This document shows positions 39,401 through 44,902 of a stretch of DNA of 64,000 nt, piece by piece. The DNA is from Archangium gephyra (GTDB lineage: Bacteria > Myxococcota > Myxococcia > Myxococcales > Myxococcaceae). Every line of letters starts with the position of its first letter. The stretch's first letter is position 1. Location of the stretch: contig QFQP01000002.1 in NCBI GenBank assembly GCA_003243425.1, positions 186,001 through 250,000 of the forward strand, read 5' to 3'. The notes below the pieces were generated by a model. The model saw nothing but the letters and a program-made list of their open reading frames with translations, did no database searches and had not been told where the DNA came from. The translations under genes were made by a program, and so were the position numbers.

Positions 39401-39698
39401 CCTCGGCCAGCGCGGCGGCGTCGCTGCGGCTCTCGAAGATTCCGCGCAGACCTTCGAGCGCTTCACGGGCGTTGGGCAGGTAGACCAGCGCACGGCGGAA
39501 CAGCTCCTCAGCGCGCGCAGGGTTCTTGAGCTTCTCGCGGCAGAGGTCAGCGGCTCGACAAAGAAGGTGCGCGGCTTCATCAGCCTTTGGCACCTCTCGT
39601 GATCGCGACTCGTACAGCTTGATCAGCTCGTCGACTCGACCGTTTTTTTCGAGGCTTGCTTCAACCTCGCCAAAGGGCTTCTCGGGGGTGTTCGACAT
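27450..39698 (-). CDS. gltI: Giant TPR gliding-motility protein GltI (AgmK)
   Basis: 4082 residues, the largest gene of the window. Built almost entirely of TPR-like helix pairs; recurrent units have the pattern A-x3-Y-x-(R/K)-x-L-x3-P-x-(H/N)-x2-A-x2-L-L and are often about 35 or about 110 residues apart. No signal peptide is visible (MSNTPEKPFGEVEASLEKN). The last 250 residues or so are less repetitive. M. xanthus AgmK/GltI is a TPR protein of nearly the same size lying next to agmX/gltJ, and the gene order here matches. There it belongs to the gliding complex. No Shine-Dalgarno is seen, and a strong hairpin sits 2 bases before the ATG. Confidence 0.9.
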   Translation of the reverse strand: MSNTPEKPFGEVEASLEKNGRVDELIKLYESRSREVPKADEAAHLLCRAADLCREKLKNPARAEELFRRALVYLPNAREALEGLRGIFESRSDAAALAEVLERLALVQSGPAAAAIYLRAGELYETKLSRRDRAVLCYQLASRAAPQERQAYQRARKLLLAEGRHASGFDSLERERAALGDRELVEEYVSFAEALVNYPQEHGLATRALVRALAVDGKHPRATQIQKDLGKLEYVWRDKVKQLKTQSLEERDRRVAARLSLQVARLFAFYEPAAVDKVKEAIDRCFALWPAMPDALDLLEQVATKAGDVRVALTVFSKLAGDTRDKQARVDLHLRIGQVLLSKLNDQAGAADAFEQAAKVDPSRPDAAELASEALISIGKPAEGMAVLERNLATLKDKASQVALRLNLADLTLKLLKDPTASRQHVEAAHKTDPNNAQVAFRLANLHAEDGNLEALWPMIELAASAPRPIADRVALCELVAMLCEEGGDSKRAFHVLSLALPLDPAKPTLLSSLQAEAEKSGMQSQLALALRRAAQVAPPDAQPALWRTLGKLLQQLQRPAEAQEAWLEVQKRHPDDAEAAAALTAMRKALAEEPQDPRSKLEAEARRLEASAADPASSAAVYRKILELDSDSVATLKKLGAAAANLGLWDEVATVAERLLALADSPAERQEWRSRLAQLYAERLNRREDAAKLYLNLLDEGNQSAAVVGGLERLASQGVRQGDISRALAPVYAKAGDYQRQVASLLVQLSSVNEKDEQKNLLTLLAETTEKRLIDERAAFDLRLRGLALDPSDSTFRAEAVRLGRALKAEQELARTFTELASKTEDQTLSVSLLMEASELAEDVGAIDEAAAALKKGLEKNAEHLELLLRLSELYLVARRWAEGEAVLRKRLALAPAEEKVALGLQLTTVNSELNRPREAAGALAEALKAGAPEAEHLPRLAELYEKGGQLRELADVQSRMIALFEASGEKDKASALAVQRARLLETALGDKAEAISRYADILAARPTDADALSALENLLTDADHREAAARALLPAYDAVKDQRKQVAALAVIAESARDSLDRITALRKAAELHSGHLRQPEQAFASLATAMRLAPDDVDIRASARAAADEADALDSYAEVIEEILEGGAESVAIALHRELADVYEKKLNKQDSAIDHLRAVLLVDAKHLEALRSLQRLYRSREEYKELVPVTEWLALLEADPAARSALDREAAVLAEQKLDDLERAAANWRLIAARDVLAREAATALDRLYAELDKPQELAFALELRRNQEGQSPQGRELAFRLAALRQNRLKDPRGALEVYRQILSEDPSHEGTREALDQWARSADGDAPLAAEILDAVLARTGDHQRRIAIREALSVQASTPTERARLASEVRAILERDLSQPEAAFMNALKAFTDGLDRAGIQPELERLARLTGSFEELAEIYESTVDELPAGDELQVPLLRRAAELREQLNEPEEATRVWKALLEVMPQDRQALDSLSRLYEKANNAKSLSDVYAKKAALASDPREKFELLNRAAEAFESAGDDEQAIESYRTAFAIGRGRETLIHLERLLGRNKRHLEQADVLAQLAEGAADNNERLGHLVKRGLILEKEAQSAEAVRDFAQALQLSRTEPQVIAALERLMAVDGVKLDAARLLEGAYREGNDLKRLVEVLEVRLSTVDASRRIPLLLEIANLREAVGQKNLALTARLKAFGELPADAEVREELERLAADLGAFEELTAAYEDALERGVQEPLAGDLWRRLAVIYGDRLSRFDLAARAWNEVLVRNPKDMFVLEQLGRIFRRTSQFRELSIVMRRQLGLETNVTVQVGLLFELANLAEETLSDKTLAAQCYTAVLERKPEDPNAMKFLARIFAETEQWPELAALLAREIALAEGRSQEEQVLELNVRLGRLKLTRLSDPRGALTTFQEVLRRKPAHAGAVGALEEMARSDNPLKGEAASTLEPVFAGEGEHLKLVQMLEARVAAEPQASERAALLRKMSDVYAAQLDNAEMAFVASARALKELPDDPANLSATLVHYKKADAEDEMAALLVEVAPRASTDAARANIFRELARIQAQADEEEAAIESWKRVMEVVPTDVEAMQRLGQLLSRQGRVNELLEVLKRQLNIEEDTHKRAAFLFQIGTLQEEQLKDPNSAIASFRRLLELTPDDVNALARMEKLCEQQSRWPELADVLSRRVKLLPPEEQAPVNFKLAVVRETKLLDKQGAFDLYRELLTQNPRHEGSLQRMEALVQREPQNQQAFEILSNAYRQSSDANALARLIEARVSVSPDQIERKTLLMELAALREGQGEPELAYLGYYRAFKDDPNDGALRKKLYASATAAASFDELVSALQAELPRIAELQDVAEICTVIAQISEQRLDEKEQAVVFYERARSSHPESTLKVLPALDRLYGELEFPDKQADVLEQMTGIATEPQEQVALSFRLGQLAMEHLDSPDRAAAAFEKVLAVDAKHLPSLRSLEVLYEQAGASDKLYRVLEAQRELVQGAEKERLLGKMAVTSAEGLDDIDHSVKLYRELLEKNPRNEQAFDALSRLLERGGKAEELREMLQWKLQFTVDPRELVKLNERLGQVLSSQLNRPEEAVPFFKAALERDARHRGALEALRDIFDSLGKKEDLVIVLRRLIPLQEDASGVKQIRIRLAEIISESARREESLDAARRALEVEPHQVPDLDRLYAVFSKLKAWPDAVRTLEAKSQVLLQMEEREAAAATMFQVVEVWRGPAAKMDLAGVALEKVLEIEPANRQAYEQALELYSKVNDWRGYAQVMDRYLPNLVTDEEKVATLKELARVQEQKLGARQVAFLQYCRALQLSPSNDEAREQVERLAEETGSYDELAAVYEEIAETVPRGPLAERLYLTLSRVQDTKLDDAVAAEASLRKILEFDPTNETALERLAGMFARRGQNKEYVVSLEQKLEAAGSIERRKEILREIARVYDEQMGNPEESENALIRALELEPDLDTFAVLVALQKRQNNHPAVASTLMRMRDIAPTPEDRARLQVEVAQVYERDLGDDEAAVEGYRQALEFDPANAQALGSLEQLYSKLDRPAELLAVYERQIELSSDYRERVKILFRSATIWEERYQNLQHADACIEAALQVDPQNIQAIKTLERLRKSQGRWDELIGVVDRHVQLLTNPAEKAELCVEMGDIFHQQLKAVDRAATAYHQALELDPRCRPAMHALGMLYERSGNWPDALDMLEREAQVLGQTPEAVELWYRMGKINEDMLIDAGSAKRCFLEALRIDAAYLPAIRALKGIYELERDFENYEKALLEEARQTEDPPARAGAWVNVGKYYESKEDRDQATGAYEEALKLQPDLLEAALPLSDIYLSNENWERCEKMLDIVTARLSQQYAMNPDDPELGRELCRRQYRLGYVSEKNAHREKALIAYERAYQLDATYLPVLEGYGNLLVQARRYEEAQRVYQSILVHHRGDLTDLEVAEIYWTLGDLHLNLRQFDRAQNHFEKALAIDPSHEPSLRSMVGIAEQGGHFEKAVEFRQKLVEVLDGEARFEAGVALGALAKDKLSDPYIAIDGYMAAHRIRQDALEVMDALYVLYRETKQGAKAADMLEKMLAVPALVQDSQRAKRVWFALGEINRDELGELDKAASCFNHALDADWRFVEAFSALEAMLGRAKKWQQLDENYKRMIARVPKTPETHAVRMNFWKALGDLYLNALKAPDAAVQVYKVVASGLPENVEIQELYAGLAQTQAGYEQEAVDAWRRALPSTSNPGRIAGALAELAAKRKDYDAAWLAAQVSAGLIGEPGTGEKEILTKLTPYAKKREVPQRQMTDRLWTEHLFHPKVRGPLADLFAILFEQAGTLYKEDFTRYGIVPKKHFIDVASAQEYQIHHYRTVSRLLGMEQVTVFSPFLVTTRERMAKRTTEPAPDPMIGVEICHTDPVALRFGGKFFSETGQREVYYLLARTMTLLRPELALTQRLSAERLEAVMQAAISLSVDRFRFTADLRAIDNERKLLEKHLTPQARDALARVTKEYVKVATPNDLRNYLEGAELTATRAGAFVAGDIEPVKRMVLAETGANFRVQPRSKIRDLMVFALGDDLHALRVAVGTNVEVQIRK

Positions 39699-39700
39699 GT

Positions 39701-39731
39701 GGGAGCGGGCGGGAGTCTACCGCCCGTTCCC
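39701..39731 (-). promoter_or_regulatory. Hairpin abutting the gltI start codon
   Basis: GGGAGCGGGCGG (39701-39712) pairs with CCGCCCGTTCCC (39720-39731), 12 positions with one G-T pair (an A-C mismatch in the minus-strand RNA). It ends 2 bases before the gltI ATG and 18 bases after the neighbouring gene's stop, so it covers the space where a ribosome binding site would be. It could be a translation control element or a terminator lacking a T run. Confidence 0.6.
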
Positions 39732-39749
39732 ATCAATACTGATTTCTTT

Positions 39750-41516
39750 TCAGGCGTTTGCAGTGCTTCCGGGCGTCGGCGCAGACGGTGACGGAGGCGG
39801 GATCTGCTCCCCCTCTCCCTCGCTCTTCGCTTCGACGGCCTTCGGCTTGGGCTCGGGGCGCGGCAGCGCCTTCACACGGTCGGCGTTGGCGGCATCGCCA
39901 GCCTTCGTGAAGAGCGCCTGCGCCTTGTCCAACTGGCCCGCGGCCTCGAGCAGTTCGGCAGCCTTGCCGAGCTGACCCATGGCCTCGAACACGAACGCCG
40001 CCTTGTCCTTGCGATCCGCCGCCAGGTACACGTCGGCTGCTTCCTGGTGCTTGCCGGTCAGCTCGAGCCAGCGCGCCTTCTGCAGCGCGTTGTTCGCCGC
40101 TTCGGCCTTCGCGAGTTCTTCCTTCGCGAACGCGTCGGCCTCGGCGTTGAGCTTGAGTTTCTGCATGAAGTGGAACGCCTTGGGGCCCGGCAACGGCTTG
40201 ATGGTCTCGAGCGCTTCGGCCTTCTTGTTCGCCGCCACGAGCAGCGTGGCCGCGCCGAGGCGATCACCCCGCTCGATGAGCTTGGCGATCTCGAGGTCGC
40301 GCACACGGTTGGCGCCCGCGAAGTCCTTCGCGCGCTCGTACGACTTGCGCGCGAACGAGAACTTACCGGCGCGTTCCCACGCGAGACCGGCCTGGTCGAA
40401 CTGGTTCGCACGCTCGTAGAGCTTGGCGATCGAGTCGAAGTCACCGCGGGCCACGTGGAACTCCATCAGCTTCTCGAACGCACCGGCGCGCTCGAGGGCT
40501 TCGGAGATCTCTTCGGGCTTCAGCTTCTCGGACAGCCGCTTGAACACGTCGTCGAGCTTGCCGAGCGCCGCGTTGCGGAGCGCCGACTTGGTGTCGCCGC
40601 CGGTCTCGTAGAGCCGCGCCGCGTCGGCGTACGACTGGTTCTTCTCGTGAATGCGGCCAGCATCACGCGTGCGACCGAGCTCCTCGAGCTTCTTCACGTC
40701 GGCCTGCCAGTCGCCCGACGACACGAAGGGAGCCGGGCGTTCCGGACGCTCGGGGCGCGCCGCGCGCGCAGGCCGATCGCTGCGTTCACGACGCTCGCCG
40801 CGTTCGCCACGGTCCTTGCGAGGCCCACGCTCCGGGCGGTCCGACTGCGCCGGGCGCTCCTGAACGGGAGGCGCCGCGAGCTCGGCTTCGGTGGGCTGAC
40901 GCTCGGCCTTGCCGAACGCCACGTCTGCGCGGTCCTTCTCTTGAATCGACGACCAGATGAGACCGATCGTGAACTGCACGTCGGAATACGGGTTGGCCTT
41001 CTTTTCGGGCGCCGGCGCCGGGGTCGCAGGAGCCGCTTCGACAGGCGCTGCACCTTCGGCCGGAGCTTCGGCAGGCGCCGCTTCGGCCGCAGGGGCTTCG
41101 GCCGCGGGGGCTTCAGGCGCCGCTTCGACCGCCGGCTTGTCCATGCGCTGCACGCGCATCAGCGTAGTGAGCAGACGCCCGCGCGCGCCCGAGTCGAGCT
41201 GCTCGAGCGACGAGAGCCGCATGGGCTTGAGCGCACGGAGCACCGACTGGAGCGGATCGATCATCGCCGACAGATCCTTCTTGGTGAGCGCGCGCTCGAG
41301 CGCGGTCAGCTCGTTGTCGATGCGATACGAGACGCCGCTGGAGCGACCGGAGGGACCACCACGACGGTCGCCACCTCGATCTCCACCACGGCCTCCGCGG
41401 TCGCCACCACGCCCGCCGCGATCGCCACCGCGCTTGGGTTCATCGAAAGAGAAACCATTACCACTGCGATTTCCCCGGCCGTTCTGCCCGGGGCCCTTCG
41501 CCTTGTTGTCGTCCAT
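39750..41516 (-). CDS. RGG-rich, helical-repeat protein in the gliding cluster
   Basis: 588 residues, no signal peptide. N-terminal Arg/Gly-rich repeats (RGGDRGGRGGDRGGRGG at about residues 29-55), a helical segment (about 65-125), an Ala/Glu/Pro-rich linker, a second Arg-rich basic stretch (about 205-245), and a C-terminal array of TPR-like helix pairs (about 250-555) with GDFDSIAKLYERANQFDQAG-type units. RGG boxes are typical of nucleic-acid binding. It occupies the position where M. xanthus has one or two uncharacterised genes between gltH and gltI; I cannot name it with confidence. Probably cytoplasmic. Confidence 0.7.
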   Translation of the reverse strand: MDDNKAKGPGQNGRGNRSGNGFSFDEPKRGGDRGGRGGDRGGRGGDRGGDRRGGPSGRSSGVSYRIDNELTALERALTKKDLSAMIDPLQSVLRALKPMRLSSLEQLDSGARGRLLTTLMRVQRMDKPAVEAAPEAPAAEAPAAEAAPAEAPAEGAAPVEAAPATPAPAPEKKANPYSDVQFTIGLIWSSIQEKDRADVAFGKAERQPTEAELAAPPVQERPAQSDRPERGPRKDRGERGERRERSDRPARAARPERPERPAPFVSSGDWQADVKKLEELGRTRDAGRIHEKNQSYADAARLYETGGDTKSALRNAALGKLDDVFKRLSEKLKPEEISEALERAGAFEKLMEFHVARGDFDSIAKLYERANQFDQAGLAWERAGKFSFARKSYERAKDFAGANRVRDLEIAKLIERGDRLGAATLLVAANKKAEALETIKPLPGPKAFHFMQKLKLNAEADAFAKEELAKAEAANNALQKARWLELTGKHQEAADVYLAADRKDKAAFVFEAMGQLGKAAELLEAAGQLDKAQALFTKAGDAANADRVKALPRPEPKPKAVEAKSEGEGEQIPPPSPSAPTPGSTANA

Positions 41517-41540
41517 GACTCGTCTCGTTGGAAAAGTGAA

Positions 41541-41569
41541 ACGCCGCCGGCAACCACTGCCAGCGGCGT
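41541..41569 (-). terminator. Terminator downstream of the GltH-like gene
   Basis: ACGCCGC (41541-41547) pairs with GCGGCGT (41563-41569), with further pairing inside (GCA/TGC). The minus-strand tail TTTCACTTTTCC is T-rich. 44 bases past the stop codon. Confidence 0.7.
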
Positions 41570-41612
41570 GTACGAGAGGCCATGTCAGGCCGATGTAGGG
41601 CGGGTCAAGCGC

Positions 41613-42239
41613 TCAAAACGCGTACTTCACCGTCGGCAGAATCGAGAAGCCGAACGACTGGGTGAGCGCAAAGAAGTTGAAGTTCGCCTCCAGCCCGATG
41701 ACCAGGTGGCGAAGGTGCGTGTAGTACTCCACGCCGGGGCCTGCGCTGACGAACACGTCGAACATCTGAATGAGGTCCGGCGGCGTGTAGAACGAGACGC
41801 CACCAGCGGCGCGCACGTAGAGCCAGGTGCGCTTCACGTCTTGCGAGTCGTCGAAGCCCACCACGCGAACCTTCACCGCGGCGCCGGGCGTCAACGCGCC
41901 GAAGTCACCTGACACGAGGCCCGTGGTCGACTTGCCGGTGTAGTCGCTGCCCATGCGGTTCGCCGAGCCCATGAAGAAGAGGCTGATGGCGAGGCGCTCT
42001 CCGATGTCGACGCCGATGTCGACCCCAAGCGCCTGACCGAACGAGAAATACGAAGGCGACCCGGCTGCGGCGGGAGGGTTGATGATCGAGAACGCGCCAC
42101 CACGCCCTTCGAAGAAGAAGCCGCGCTCGATCTCATTGAGTGGCGCGGCCTTCTTTTCTTCCTTGGCGACGGGCTGCGCGGACGCGAACGCCGACGAGAA
42201 AGCAGCCACCAGACCGATCACGCAAGACAGTCGCTTCAT
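41613..42239 (-). CDS. Outer-membrane beta-barrel gliding protein, GltH/CglE-like
   Basis: 208 residues with a signal peptide (MKRLSCVIGLVAAFSSAFASA). The mature part alternates hydrophobic and polar residues (RTWLYVRAAGGVSFYTPP, VFVSAGPGVEYYTHLRHLVI) and ends in an aromatic residue (VKYAF), the mark of an outer-membrane barrel. Its place between the gltG-like and gltI-like genes matches the position of the barrel protein GltH (also reported as CglE, from memory) in M. xanthus. Probably the outer-membrane part of the gliding complex. Confidence 0.75.
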   Translation of the reverse strand: MKRLSCVIGLVAAFSSAFASAQPVAKEEKKAAPLNEIERGFFFEGRGGAFSIINPPAAAGSPSYFSFGQALGVDIGVDIGERLAISLFFMGSANRMGSDYTGKSTTGLVSGDFGALTPGAAVKVRVVGFDDSQDVKRTWLYVRAAGGVSFYTPPDLIQMFDVFVSAGPGVEYYTHLRHLVIGLEANFNFFALTQSFGFSILPTVKYAF

Positions 42240-42262
42240 GAGGCGCGAACCCTACTCAAACG

Positions 42263-42296
42263 GCGGCCCCGCCTCCAAGAATGGAAGCGAGGCCGC
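42263..42296 (-). terminator. Hairpin between gltG and the GltH-like gene
   Basis: GCGGCC-rich arm at 42263-42276 pairs imperfectly with 42283-42296. On the minus strand a short GTTTGAG tail follows. 30 bases after the gltG stop; probable partial terminator within the cluster. Confidence 0.5.
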
Positions 42297-42325
42297 GAGG
42301 AAAACTTCAGAACCGGTGAACGAGG

Positions 42326-44206
42326 TTACTGACCGCCCGACTGCGCGAAGATGAACGGGTACGTGACGATCACGACGCCGCCACCCTTGGGCTTCGGGAA
42401 CACCCACGTACGAACGCGGCCGGCGACACAGGCCTCGAGCTCGGGGTTGTTGGTGGTGGCCTGCGCGACCGACGACGTCGAGACGGTGCCCGACGGCGAG
42501 ATCACGAACTTGATGGCGACCTTACCGGCCAGCTTCGGGAACCGGTTCAGCTGGCTCTCGTAGCAGTAACGAATCTGACCGCGGTTGGCGTGAATCACCT
42601 TGCGGATGAGCTCCTTGTCGAGCGAACCCATGACCATCGGTTCAGACGAGGTGATGCCGATGTCGACGTCTTTCTTGCCGCCGAGCACGCCGACGCCAGA
42701 ACCGTAGCCGCCGGTGCCGCCGCCGCGACCCTTCGTCCCGATGCCGCCAATGCCGACGGTGTCACCCACGCCGCCACCGCCCGAACCGGAGCCACGCAGC
42801 CCGAGGCCGCCGAAGCCACCCGAGTCACCCGCGGCCGCGCCGAACATGTTGCCCATGGCGCTCTTGAGCTCACCGCCCAGCCCCTGGTGACCGAAGATCG
42901 TCGAGATGCCGCCGCCCGACGAACCGAAGACCTTGTTCACGAGCAGCCGAGCCTGGTCCTTGTTCGAGGGATCGCCCTTGGGCGCCGCGTGCGCCGAGCG
43001 CTGCGGAGCGTCCTTCTTGCCCATCTTGCCTTCGTCGCCCTTGTGCTTCTGAGCAGCCTCGCCCGAGTCTTTCTTCTTCTCGAACTTCTGGAGAATGGGG
43101 TTCTTCTCGGGCGGCTTGATGAGCAGCTTGGCGATGCGCGCCGAGTTCGAGTTGAGCTCGTCGTCGAAGCCTTCACCTTCAGCGGTGAGGTTCGCGGCGC
43201 TGATCACGAACATCGCGCCCAGGAAGAACATCAACAGGAAGATGTTGAGGACCGTGAAGTCGACCGACTCGGCGAACGGCACGAAGACCGGCTTGGGCTG
43301 GGGCTGGAAGAAGACCTCGACCACGATGCCGCCGAGGTCGACCCACGCGAAATCTTCAGGGGCGAGCGTGAGCGCCAGCGCGTCACCCTCGCTCTGCGCG
43401 AGGCCCTTCTTCTTCGCTTCATCGAGCGTCAACTTCTCTTCACCGAAGCGGCGCTGCAGCTCACCGTTCATCTTCGACGTGAAGCGAAGCGTGGCGCCGT
43501 TCTTCCCGAACTTCACGAGGTCGAATGACGGACCGCTGAAACGCGACTCGCCCATTTCGAAATCGACACCGGCGACGCTGCCCACCTTGAAGGTGCGCTC
43601 CACGCCGGGCTGGAGGAAGAACTCGCCCACCATCTGGTCACCCCAGAGGAAGCGCAGTTCGACACCGAGCGGGCCGGTGCCCTTGCGACGACGCGGCCGC
43701 GCGCGCGCCGACGAAGACAGCGGCTCTTCGTGAAGCTCGGCGGGTTCCGGCGCCGGCTGGTACGCGACCGGCGGCGCCTGCACGGGAACCACCGGCTGCG
43801 TCATCGCTTCGGCCGGAGGCGGCGGCGGCGCGGCAACGACGGGGGCTGGAGCCACTGCGGGAGCCGCGGCAACCACGGGAGCGACGGCAGCGACAGCGGG
43901 CGCAGCGCCGGCAGCTTCGACCTTGATGGTCGTGTTGCCGACCTTCACTTCATCGCCGAACTGCAGCGTGCCTTTGTTGACGCGCTTGCCATTGACGAAG
44001 GTGCCTTCGACGCTGCCCATGTCGATGATCGACAGCGACCCATCGGGCGCGACTTCGATCACCGAGTGGATGCGCGAGACCTTCTCGTCATCGAGACACA
44101 GGTGCGCCGAAGAGAGGCGACCGATCTTGATGATGTCGCGGTCGTAGTCCTTCGAGACGACGAGTTCGTCGCCCTTGAAGACTTTCAGTGTGAGTGGGAC
44201 AGCCAC
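42326..44206 (-). CDS. gltG: Gliding motility protein GltG (PglI), FHA domain plus TonB-like C-terminus
   Basis: 626 residues. FHA domain at about 15-95 (KIGRLSSAHLCLDDEKVSRIHSV, then GSVEGTFVNGKRV), a Pro/Ala linker, a second folded domain (about 180-300), one membrane helix (about 320-345, NIFLLMFFLGAMFVISAANL), a Lys/Asp-rich and then Gly-rich periplasmic spacer, and a C-terminal AgmX/PglI-type domain (about 525-620, with CYESQLNRFPKLAG and WVFPKPKGGG). The FHA domain should read phospho-Thr in the cytoplasm, while the C-terminal part reaches the outer membrane. Same design logic as GltJ. Cluster position supports the name. Confidence 0.88.
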   Translation of the reverse strand: MAVPLTLKVFKGDELVVSKDYDRDIIKIGRLSSAHLCLDDEKVSRIHSVIEVAPDGSLSIIDMGSVEGTFVNGKRVNKGTLQFGDEVKVGNTTIKVEAAGAAPAVAAVAPVVAAAPAVAPAPVVAAPPPPPAEAMTQPVVPVQAPPVAYQPAPEPAELHEEPLSSSARARPRRRKGTGPLGVELRFLWGDQMVGEFFLQPGVERTFKVGSVAGVDFEMGESRFSGPSFDLVKFGKNGATLRFTSKMNGELQRRFGEEKLTLDEAKKKGLAQSEGDALALTLAPEDFAWVDLGGIVVEVFFQPQPKPVFVPFAESVDFTVLNIFLLMFFLGAMFVISAANLTAEGEGFDDELNSNSARIAKLLIKPPEKNPILQKFEKKKDSGEAAQKHKGDEGKMGKKDAPQRSAHAAPKGDPSNKDQARLLVNKVFGSSGGGISTIFGHQGLGGELKSAMGNMFGAAAGDSGGFGGLGLRGSGSGGGGVGDTVGIGGIGTKGRGGGTGGYGSGVGVLGGKKDVDIGITSSEPMVMGSLDKELIRKVIHANRGQIRYCYESQLNRFPKLAGKVAIKFVISPSGTVSTSSVAQATTNNPELEACVAGRVRTWVFPKPKGGGVVIVTYPFIFAQSGGQ

Positions 44207-44255
44207 GGTGGGCCTCCAGGAGAGGGAAAACTTTACGGGGCGGGCATCAAGACAA

Positions 44256-44277
44256 CGGGAACCTCGGCAGGTTCCCG
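44256..44277 (-). terminator. Terminator just after the cglF-like gene
   Basis: Perfect 9-bp stem CGGGAACCT (44256-44264) with AGGTTCCCG (44269-44277), loop of four. The minus-strand tail is TTGTCTTG. It begins 2 bases after the stop codon of the 44280-44525 gene. Confidence 0.7.
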
Positions 44278-44279
44278 CT

Positions 44280-44525
44280 TCAGAGCTCGCCCACGGACTG
44301 CATCACCTTGTCTTTGAACTCTTCGCGGATCTTGATGAGGTTCGAGTGCTTCACCTTGTTGCGCGCCTCGACGTATTCGCCGTCGGGCTTCGTCAAGTCG
44401 CCCTCGATGGTGTCGTCTTCGAAGGAGTACTCGGTCTGCTTCTTGTACGAGACGTTGCCTTTGTCCTGAGCGAACGCAGGGGCAGCGAGCAGCGCAACGA
44501 TCATCAACCCAAGAATCTTCTTCAT
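44280..44525 (-). CDS. cglF: Small gliding-motility protein CglF (GltF)-like
   Basis: 81 residues with a signal peptide (MKKILGLMIVALLAAPAFA). The mature 60 residues contain YSFEDDTIEGDLTKPDGEY and end SNLIKIREEFKDKVMQSVGE, the pattern I know from CglF of myxobacteria. In M. xanthus this small periplasmic protein belongs to the gliding complex and is encoded next to gltG, as here. A start with AGGA upstream (CGGAGGAAGTC). A diverged paralogue is immediately upstream. Confidence 0.8.
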   Translation of the reverse strand: MKKILGLMIVALLAAPAFAQDKGNVSYKKQTEYSFEDDTIEGDLTKPDGEYVEARNKVKHSNLIKIREEFKDKVMQSVGEL

Positions 44526-44618
44526 GACTTCCTCCGGCGGAGCCCTTTGACAGGAGCGGACACTACCACTCTGACTTCAAACGCAAATCTCTGGTTTCGG
44601 AGCAGGTAGTCGCGGGTG

Positions 44619-44864
44619 TCACATCTCGTACACGCTGGCTGCGAGCTTGTCGTTGAAGTCGGTGCGCATCTTGATGAGCGAATCGAAGCGGACCTTGTCC
44701 TTCACCACCGTCCAGGAGGTCAGTGGCGAAGTTCTTTGACCGCCGATGTCGCTCCCGGTGTCGAAGGTCACCGTCTGCGGCCGGGGTGTCTGCCTGGGCG
44801 GCTCGGTCTGAGCGAAGGTGACGGACGAAACGACGAGGGCCAATGCGATGCACTTGTTGGTCAT
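44619..44864 (-). CDS. Second CglF-like small secreted protein
   Basis: 81 residues from the ATG at 44864 (MTNKCIALALVVSSVTFA is the signal peptide; the longer frame to 44912 overlaps the upstream gene). Same length as its neighbour, and the C-termini align: DSLIKMRTDFNDKLAASVYE against SNLIKIREEFKDKVMQSVGE. The acidic IEGDL centre of CglF is missing and replaced by a Pro/Thr/Arg-rich stretch. A tandem duplicate that has diverged; role presumed in the same envelope complex. Confidence 0.7.
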   Translation of the reverse strand: MTNKCIALALVVSSVTFAQTEPPRQTPRPQTVTFDTGSDIGGQRTSPLTSWTVVKDKVRFDSLIKMRTDFNDKLAASVYEM

Positions 44865-44902
44865 GGTCGGGTGAAACGCCCTGCCCGTACGGACCAGTTC
44901 CC

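Noticed and set aside
27450..39698. Possible repeat array or CRISPR because of internal periodicity
   Set aside because: The periodicity is of TPR codons, without identical DNA repeats or unique spacers.
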